DNA from: JAZDOT01 sp043798355
Lineage (GTDB): Bacteria > Patescibacteriota > Gracilibacteria > Peribacterales > Peribacteraceae
Direction of reading: 5' to 3'
Assembly: GCA_043798355.1 (NCBI GenBank)
Contig: JAZDOT010000045.1
Coordinates: 1-26,406 of the forward strand
Length of the DNA stretch: 26,406 nucleotides
The notes under the pieces were generated by a model, which was not told the origin of the DNA, ran no database searches, and saw only the letters and a list, made by a program, of their open reading frames with translations. A program made the position numbers and the translations under genes. Shown here one piece after another: positions 21,536 through 26,406 of this stretch; positions within the stretch are counted from its first letter, which is position 1, and each line of letters opens with the position of its first letter.

Positions 21536-22174
21536 ATGGATGCGCTCTCCTCCATCGTTGATCTCTTCTTTCATGTGGATGTCCACTTGGGGGCCATTCT
21601 GCAGCAGTACGGCACGCTGACGTACCTGCTCCTCTTCTGTGTCATTTTCTGCGAGACTGGGCTCGTCGTGACGCCGTTTCTGCCGGGGGATTCCCTCCTC
21701 TTCGCCGTCGGAGCCTTCGCAGGGAAAGGCCTCCTCGATCCTGCGCTCTCCATCGTGCTCCTCTCGGTTGCCGCCATCGTCGGCGATTCGGTGAATTTTG
21801 GAATCGGAGCCCGTTTCGGTCACGTGGTCGAGAGGATGAATTCACGTTTCATCAACCGGCATCATCTGCAGAAAACGCAGGAGTTCTATGCGCGGCATGG
21901 CGGCAAGACCATCGTCATCGCGCGCTTCATGCCGATCATCCGCACGTTCGCGCCGTTCGTGGCCGGCATCGGGAACATGACGTATGGCTCATTCCTCGCT
22001 TACAACGTTCTCGGCGGCATCCTGTGGGTGGCCATCTTCGTCGGCGCCGGATACCTGTTTGGTTCCGTTCCATTCGTGCAGGAGAACTTCTCCCTCGTCA
22101 TCCTCGCCATCATTGCCGTTTCTCTCCTGCCGGGCGTGATCGGGTGGGTGCGCTCGGTGATGCGATCCCGTTAG
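21536..22174 (+). CDS. DedA/VTT-family membrane protein (second copy)
   Basis: A 212-residue integral membrane protein of the DedA family. It has the family signature FCETGLVVTPFLPGDSLLF near the N-terminus, GDSVNFGIGARFG, and FYARHGGKTIVIARFMPIIR followed by TFAPFVAGIGNM, with the conserved arginines. This is the classical DedA form (ETGL, FLPGD), unlike the copy at 16257-16883. The family transports lipid carriers or phospholipids across the membrane and supports envelope integrity. The ATG at 21536 was chosen over an upstream in-frame ATG at 21455 because the extra residues are basic and not conserved. It is transcribed divergently from the MBOAT gene, with about 125 bases between them. 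Confidence 0.9.
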   Translation: MDALSSIVDLFFHVDVHLGAILQQYGTLTYLLLFCVIFCETGLVVTPFLPGDSLLFAVGAFAGKGLLDPALSIVLLSVAAIVGDSVNFGIGARFGHVVERMNSRFINRHHLQKTQEFYARHGGKTIVIARFMPIIRTFAPFVAGIGNMTYGSFLAYNVLGGILWVAIFVGAGYLFGSVPFVQENFSLVILAIIAVSLLPGVIGWVRSVMRSR

Positions 22175-22257
22175 TGTTGTGTCTCCAAGATTTCTGGACA
22201 GTTCATGGACGTAAGGCAATAGGGCAAGGGCTATTGAGACCACCAGAGAATGTTTGA

Positions 22258-22833
22258 CTATGGCTTCCTCCACGGTGCCTGTGCCGCTCCTGCCGAGAAT
22301 TCCCGCGCCTGTTCCCGGAGTCGCATGATGCGCTCGTACTTCTCCGCGATTTTCGGGATGAAGTGGATGCGCATGATGGTTTCCTGCGCTTCCAGCTCAA
22401 GACTGCCGAACTTGAGGATGTTCTGGATGATCCCGTGTTGCAGTTTATTGATATCCTGCAGTACCCACAGGTCGATGCTCTGGTGATCGTCGACGGCGAT
22501 GAGAGATTTCTTGATGCGGTGGATCTTGCGGTCGGTGACGACGAAGAACTTCAGGAAGTAGCGGTAGAAGCGCACCAGGAACTCGAAGTGTGCGATCAGG
22601 AAGAAGAGCGTCATGAAGATCAGGATGATGCGTCGGGTGTTGATGTCCGCGATGGTCGGCGTCGCGAAGATCAATGCGCCGATGACGAAGATGAGGATAT
22701 TCCAGACGATGAGCTTCACGAACGGCAAGAGCAGCCGGATCCAGTGCTGATGGAAGTAGAACTGGAAGGTTTCCCCCGGGTCTTTGCCCTGAAAATCCAC
22801 TTCCGCCGGCGAACAGGAATTTTTCTTCACCAT
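22258..22833 (-). CDS. Membrane protein with bacterial PH domain (YdbT/bPH_2-like)
   Basis: A 191-residue protein with two strongly hydrophobic segments (LPFVKLIVWNILIFVIGALIF and IILIFMTLFFLIAHFEFLV). A domain of the bPH_2 type follows: FVVTDRKIHRIKKSL, then VDDHQSIDLWVLQDINKLQHG and LKFGSLELEAQE. The order (two helices, then a beta-rich PH-like domain with TDRKIHR) is that of YdbS/YdbT-like envelope proteins, whose role is unknown. Its ATG overlaps the stop of the preceding small gene by seven bases (ATGGTGA), so the two are translationally coupled. The frame is open upstream, but that region belongs to the other gene. No known partner is nearby beyond that small protein. Confidence 0.75.
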   Translation of the reverse strand: MVKKNSCSPAEVDFQGKDPGETFQFYFHQHWIRLLLPFVKLIVWNILIFVIGALIFATPTIADINTRRIILIFMTLFFLIAHFEFLVRFYRYFLKFFVVTDRKIHRIKKSLIAVDDHQSIDLWVLQDINKLQHGIIQNILKFGSLELEAQETIMRIHFIPKIAEKYERIMRLREQAREFSAGAAQAPWRKP

Positions 22834-23054
22834 AGGAGCACGTAGAAGACGATGACGATTGCGAGGAGGAGGACGGAGTGGCACACGGCGAAGATGCGTA
22901 TGCGGATTTTCGTGAAAAACTTCAGGAGCATGGAATCCGTTTCCGCAGGGAAGCGCAATCGACAGGTTTTTATGCAGAAGATCCGAAACATGCTCCATTC
23001 GAGAGCGAGGATCAGAAGGGCGAAACTGCCGATGGCGATCCAAAGAGAGTTCAT
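22827..23054 (-). CDS. Small two-helix membrane protein coupled to the PH-domain gene
   Basis: A 75-residue protein with two predicted membrane helices, NSLWIAIGSFALLILALEW at the N-terminus and IFAVCHSVLLLAIVIVFYVLL at the C-terminus. A basic connecting region between them contains two cysteines (FCIKTCRLRFPAE). No family is recognised. Its stop overlaps the start of the PH-domain gene, and it has its own promoter (23070-23098), so the pair is an operon and may form a membrane complex. The start at 23054 was chosen over an ATG nine bases upstream because it begins the first helix and better fits the promoter. Confidence 0.65.
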   Translation of the reverse strand: MNSLWIAIGSFALLILALEWSMFRIFCIKTCRLRFPAETDSMLLKFFTKIRIRIFAVCHSVLLLAIVIVFYVLLW

Positions 23055-23069
23055 AGGGGGCAATTCCCC

Positions 23070-23098
23070 ATTCTCGCTGAAGGGTGGAGAGAAGTCAA
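23070..23098 (-). promoter_or_regulatory. Promoter of the small-membrane-protein / PH-domain operon
   Basis: Read on the minus strand: TTGACT (23098-23093), a 17-base spacer and GAGAAT (23075-23070). Transcription would start near 23063, about nine bases before the ATG at 23054. It separates this operon from the restriction gene upstream. Confidence 0.55.
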
Positions 23099-23108
23099 AA
23101 GCGCAGAT

Positions 23109-23888
23109 TCATCGTAAGCTCTTCAGCTTCTTTTCCAAAACTGGTCGGATCTCCTCGCCGACTGTTTCGTAGATGTGGATCAGATCTTCGTATGCCCCTC
23201 TCCCACCCAGAAAATCCCAGAAACTTTTTCCGATGAGAAAATCTTCGCCTGGATCGAAGAACTTAAGGCATGTCCAGCGTTGGTACTCCTGTGGAGCGTA
23301 GGGGTTGTAATACATTCCAAGAAAGGCATGCACATTTTTCTGCTTGGCCGCTCGCATGGCGAGGATCTCCAGTAAATCTCTTTTTGCCGCCCGCATTTCA
23401 TTCTTATTCGGCTTCGGTCCCTTGATTTCTACGTAGATCTCTTGTCCAGTCTTCGTCACTAAGAACAGATCGACGGTTTGCACACGTTTCACTGTACGAC
23501 CGATCCTGCCTACTCTCATGATTGTTGCTTTTTCTTTCTCATAGTTCGGTTGATGTGTTGCGCTGTCCAATCCGCTCAAGATTTCGGAAATGGCGCTATC
23601 GGCCTTTATCGTGACAACTCCATGGAGCCTCTCTTTTCCTTGCAATTTTTTTGCGATTGAAAAATTCGCTTCCGCGATGATTTTCGCTATATGTTCATGC
23701 CAGTTACCGAGAGCAGTTTCGCAGCCGTGAATGAACCCTTTCACCAAGTAACCTTTCTTCGTGAACAGAGCGTACTGGAATGGTTTCGAGGCGTCTTCCT
23801 CATCCAGTGAATACGCATCCACTTTGGCCAATATTTTCTTTTTCAAGAAGCGACGGATCGATGCCTGTAAAGATGAGCTGAGTGGCAT
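23109..23888 (-). CDS. Type II restriction endonuclease, TdeIII/MjaII-like
   Basis: A 259-residue nuclease encoded directly after a DNA methyltransferase. A PD-(D/E)XK core is visible: TVDLFL (Asp140), then YVEIKGPKPNK (Glu154, Lys156). The EIKGPKPN stretch, YNPYAPQEYQRWT and the LIGKSFWDFLGG tail match what I recall of the TdeIII restriction family, which recognises GGNCC. That specificity is known for the family and is not shown for this protein. It starts nine bases after the methyltransferase stop, so the methyltransferase is made first. Codon use and GC are lower than in the flanking genes, suggesting acquisition by transfer. The core residues are present, so it looks active. Confidence 0.75.
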   Translation of the reverse strand: MPLSSSLQASIRRFLKKKILAKVDAYSLDEEDASKPFQYALFTKKGYLVKGFIHGCETALGNWHEHIAKIIAEANFSIAKKLQGKERLHGVVTIKADSAISEILSGLDSATHQPNYEKEKATIMRVGRIGRTVKRVQTVDLFLVTKTGQEIYVEIKGPKPNKNEMRAAKRDLLEILAMRAAKQKNVHAFLGMYYNPYAPQEYQRWTCLKFFDPGEDFLIGKSFWDFLGGRGAYEDLIHIYETVGEEIRPVLEKKLKSLR

Positions 23889-23897
23889 AGGAACAAT

Positions 23898-25475
23898 CTA
23901 TCGATATTCTTTCATATGGAAAATAGTTTCCGCATAGGGATTTCTATCGCGTTCTGTTCTATTCAGCACTGGCCTTTTGAATGTGTTGACAATCTTCATA
24001 CCCGCTTCCTCGGCAATCGTCGGATAGAGATTCCACTTGTCGTTGGCGACGAGGAAGACATCGTAATCCTTGGTAAGGCATCTCTTGCAGTTGTTTAAGA
24101 CCGCAGCGATCCCTTCGGTGTAAGATGTCCGCGCCTCTTGGGTTTGTCCTTTGCAGAGCGGTCCTATTTCCAGCGCATCCTTGCGCTCAAATCCGAATAA
24201 ATCGTATGCGTAGGCGTGTTGTTCATGGTAATCGATTTGTCCTACATAGGGAGGCGAAGAGAATATGCCGCGAACCCCTTGCTCTTTGAAGATCGGAGCC
24301 AATGACGGGGCATGAGCTTTCACAAGAGTCGCAATGTCCGCGGAGCGGGAATCTCCAGAAATAATACAATGGAGAGAGGGTGTTTTGATGGAGGAGAAGC
24401 ATCGAATGCGTGTGAGTGTATCAGTGGCATACCATTCCAGCATTTTGCGCAGTGAGAAGAGCGGCTTGCAGATTTTTTTATGCTTGAAGCAATAATAGGT
24501 CGTTCGTTGAGGTTCTTTAAGTGTGGCGAGATCACTGTGGGTGGTGGCGCGGCAGGAACGAGCCGTTCGGCTGAGGATGACGGCCAACAGTTCCTTGATG
24601 TTGCGATCCGGCTGCTTTTTGACGAAGGCAAACATTGCGTCGATTTCGCGGCGCACACTGTCGAGGTACCAAATGTCTAAAAACGATCCTCTTGTTCTGT
24701 GTTGGATCTGAATCTTATATTTCTTCAGGAGTGCCTGATAGACGGGAAGGAACATCCGTTCTTTTGTCTGCGCATAGCTCTCTTCCTCTATTTCTTTGCG
24801 ATACACTTTGTATTTGAATTGCGGAGAGGGGAAGTGCCGCGCATTGAAAACGGAGAGCTCAGCGAGGAGTTCCTTCTCGAATGCTTGGATGTGTGCGTCG
24901 TCTTCGAGATGTGCCACAGTTTTTTTCATTGCTTCAATTGCTTCCTCCAATTTTTCCAAATTATAGGTTTGTACTTTGCAGCCAGCGACGACACAATTGA
25001 ATCGGGAGACGTCGATGCCGATTCCATGAATTCCCAGCTCGTTTGCTTGAACCAATGTCGTTCCTGAGCCGAGAAAGGGGTCGAGAACAATGTCCCCTTT
25101 TTGGAAGAAGACCTGTTTTTTAAAATCATCGGTGTGCGTGTCGAGGAAGTACTCAACGAGCTGAGGAATAAATTTGCCTTTGTATGGGTGTAAACGATGG
25201 ACGTGCTTGGTTGTGTCTCTCTCGCGGAGGTGATCGAAGGACAGCCCCCAATTGAGATCGTTGCCCAGTATTTTTTTCCAGTCCACTTCACGTTTTCCCC
25301 TATAACTCATGTAATATTTTTTGAGATCCTCTAAAGCGATTTTTGTTGTTCCATTGTCTCCGTACTTCTTCACTTTTCCATACTGTACGAGGTAGGAAAT
25401 ATTGGAGGAGGAGATATCTTCCTTCAGAAACGCGGTTGCCCATTTGGTTGCTTCTTGGATCGTCATCAATGTCAT
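23898..25475 (-). CDS. DNA (cytosine-N4 type) methyltransferase of the restriction-modification system
   Basis: A 525-residue SAM-dependent DNA methyltransferase. The N-terminus has a helix-turn-helix-like segment (MTIQEATKWATAFLKE, then NISYLVQYGKVKKYG). Next come HRLHPYKGKFIPQLVEYFL and the SAM-binding DPFLGSGTT (residues 132-140) with GIDVSRFN. The catalytic SPPYVGQIDYHEQH lies near residue 405; SPPY is usual for N4-cytosine enzymes. A large middle region of about 240 residues probably recognises the target. The start at 25475 fits a promoter whose -10 ends six bases upstream, giving a leaderless mRNA; an ATG three codons later is possible. It should protect the genome from the nuclease encoded next. 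Confidence 0.88.
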   Translation of the reverse strand: MTLMTIQEATKWATAFLKEDISSSNISYLVQYGKVKKYGDNGTTKIALEDLKKYYMSYRGKREVDWKKILGNDLNWGLSFDHLRERDTTKHVHRLHPYKGKFIPQLVEYFLDTHTDDFKKQVFFQKGDIVLDPFLGSGTTLVQANELGIHGIGIDVSRFNCVVAGCKVQTYNLEKLEEAIEAMKKTVAHLEDDAHIQAFEKELLAELSVFNARHFPSPQFKYKVYRKEIEEESYAQTKERMFLPVYQALLKKYKIQIQHRTRGSFLDIWYLDSVRREIDAMFAFVKKQPDRNIKELLAVILSRTARSCRATTHSDLATLKEPQRTTYYCFKHKKICKPLFSLRKMLEWYATDTLTRIRCFSSIKTPSLHCIISGDSRSADIATLVKAHAPSLAPIFKEQGVRGIFSSPPYVGQIDYHEQHAYAYDLFGFERKDALEIGPLCKGQTQEARTSYTEGIAAVLNNCKRCLTKDYDVFLVANDKWNLYPTIAEEAGMKIVNTFKRPVLNRTERDRNPYAETIFHMKEYR

Positions 25476-25481
25476 GCTGTA

Positions 25482-25510
25482 ACTCTATCAGCCCAATCGT
25501 GGCGGGCCAA
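25482..25510 (-). promoter_or_regulatory. Promoter of the restriction-modification operon
   Basis: Read on the minus strand: TTGGCC (25510-25505), a 17-base spacer and TAGAGT (25487-25482). The -10 ends six bases before the methyltransferase ATG at 25475, so the mRNA is probably leaderless. Confidence 0.5.
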
Positions 25511-25565
25511 GTTTTTTCTGATGCGCGATCAGGAAAAATGTTATGGTGTACGTTTGTACACTCTC

Positions 25566-26406
25566 TCATTCATACCTCAGCGCCTCGATCGGCCGCAATT
25601 TCGCCGCTTTCCATGCCGGAAGCACGCCGAAGAAGATCCCGACGAAGATGGAGAAGAAGAAGGCGAGGAATACAGGCGAGAGCGTGATGGATGCATCCAG
25701 GCTCGCGTACTTCGAAACGATCCACGAGCCGACGAACGCGAGGAGGATGCCGATGATCCCGCCGAGCAGAGAGAGGACCATGGACTCGACGAGGAACTGC
25801 AGGAGGATGTCGCGCTTCTTGGCGCCGATGGCCTTGCGGATGCCGATCTCGCGCGTGCGCTCGGTGACCGATACCAGCATGATGTTCATGATGCCGACGC
25901 CGGCCGCCAGCAGGGCGATGAAAGCGATGACGATGGCGCCCAAACGCACGTACTGGGTGATCTGGCCTACCTGGGAGATCAGCGACTCGTTGGAGAAGAT
26001 GTCGAAGTCGTTCTCCTCGCCCGGCGCCACCTTGCGGATGGTGCGCATGTGGCCGATGGCCGCGTCGATGGTGCGGTTGTAGGTGACGACGCTGTGGGCC
26101 ATGACGGTGATGTTGATGCTGCGTCTGGTCTTGCCGTATTGGGCCTGGTAGGTGGAGATCGGCGTGGCCACGAAGTTGTCCCGCGACTGCCCGAACAATT
26201 CGCCCAGGGGGGTGAAAATGCCGATGACTTCCAGACGCAGGCCGTCGACCTTGATCTCCTGGCCCAGCGGGTCGACGCGCGGGAAGAGCTTCCGCGCCAC
26301 GTCGGTGCCCAGCACGCAGACGCGCCGGTTGCGGTCCATGTCGTCCTGGTTGATGGAGCGGCCGTCGGCGACCTGCCAGTCGTTGGTCAGCATGGCCTCG
26401 GGCGTG
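25566..26406 (-). CDS. MacB-type ABC transporter permease, C-terminal part (5' end outside window)
   Basis: About 280 C-terminal residues of a MacB/YtrF-like permease. The visible part begins in the periplasmic (MacB_PCD) domain, with GQEIKVDGLRLEVIGIF and PISTYQAQYG. The FtsX domain follows, with three membrane helices: IVIAFIALLAAGVGIMNIML, SMVLSLLGGIIGILLAFVG and LAFFFSIFVGIFFGVLP. Conserved signatures are VSVTERTREIGIRKAIGAKK after the first helix and the terminal PAWKAAKLRPIEALRYE. Such permeases pair with an ATPase and often an adaptor to export peptides, drugs or lipoproteins; those genes would lie beyond the edge. The part beyond about 25900 is richer in GC than most of the window, hinting at a different origin. 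The frame runs off the window end without a start. Confidence 0.93.
   Translation of the reverse strand, partial: TPEAMLTNDWQVADGRSINQDDMDRNRRVCVLGTDVARKLFPRVDPLGQEIKVDGLRLEVIGIFTPLGELFGQSRDNFVATPISTYQAQYGKTRRSINITVMAHSVVTYNRTIDAAIGHMRTIRKVAPGEENDFDIFSNESLISQVGQITQYVRLGAIVIAFIALLAAGVGIMNIMLVSVTERTREIGIRKAIGAKKRDILLQFLVESMVLSLLGGIIGILLAFVGSWIVSKYASLDASITLSPVFLAFFFSIFVGIFFGVLPAWKAAKLRPIEALRYE

Noticed and set aside
22217..22236. CAATAG/CTATTG hairpin between convergent genes as a bidirectional terminator
   Set aside because: Six weak base pairs with an eight-base loop and no T-run on either side.
23109..25475. CRISPR-associated or phage-defence island around the restriction system
   Set aside because: Flanking genes (PH-domain operon, MacB permease) show no defence-related features; only the two-gene restriction-modification unit is supported.
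1..26406. UGA read as glycine (as in Gracilibacteria/Absconditabacteria)
   Set aside because: Conserved proteins such as PyrG, PyrK, RlmI and ProRS end at UGA at their normal C-termini, and none needs UGA read-through.
1..26406. tRNA or rRNA genes
   Set aside because: I looked in the spacers for cloverleaf-like stretches and conserved tRNA/rRNA segments and saw none that I could support; a covariance-model scan would settle it.

Overview
The window looks like chromosomal DNA from a small-genome bacterium of the Candidate Phyla Radiation (Patescibacteria), most like Peribacteria/Peregrinibacteria. This placement is an inference from gene style: giant proteins of no known family, short spacers, few Shine-Dalgarno sequences, a minimal prolyl-tRNA synthetase and sparse metabolism. 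UGA acts as an ordinary stop throughout, which argues against the recoded Gracilibacteria and Absconditabacteria. Base composition is about 55-60% GC, except for a lower-GC restriction-modification block near the right end.

Layout: 1-5105 holds the end of one unknown gene coupled by an ATGA overlap to a 1,503-residue membrane-associated protein of unknown function. 5158-7131 has a RecB/Cas4-type nuclease preceded by a remnant copy of its own N-terminus, a frameshifted DUF212 (YuiD-like) membrane gene, and a YefM-YoeB toxin-antitoxin pair. 7310-9676 has proS without its editing insert, a YtxH-like protein and an exported basic protein that ends at a strong terminator. 9897-11990 encodes a 697-residue polytopic protein that follows membrane pyrophosphatase (HppA) along its length, although the acidic catalytic loops have been replaced. 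12394-15995 is a pyrimidine cluster: pyrG, then pyrD and pyrK. 16080-16245 is a compact unit: a CIRCE-like inverted repeat overlapping a promoter, a 15-codon Gly/Cys-rich reading frame and a terminator. 16257-22174 has two DedA proteins, an RlmI-type rRNA methyltransferase, a small conserved cysteine protein, a REPIN-like repeat, and an MBOAT plus SGNH pair for polysaccharide O-acetylation. 22258-25475 has a PH-domain membrane operon and a two-gene restriction-modification system. The right edge cuts a MacB-type ABC permease.

Three patterns run across the window. First, short tandem arrays with 7-, 8- or 9-bp units begin at or within a few bases of the stop codons of at least six genes, often with an inverted partner array downstream. 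Heptamer arrays also sit inside two reading frames in lengths that preserve frame. Second, many genes have a -10 box, often the extended TGnTAnnnT form, only 6-11 bases before the start codon, implying leaderless or nearly leaderless mRNAs. Third, several classes of palindromic repeats (REP-like hairpins and a REPIN-like doublet) lie in the spacers.

The best candidates for something undescribed are the apparently inactive membrane-pyrophosphatase homologue, the CIRCE-like micropeptide unit, and the stop-codon-associated arrays. All identifications come from reading the sequence; no database search was run.
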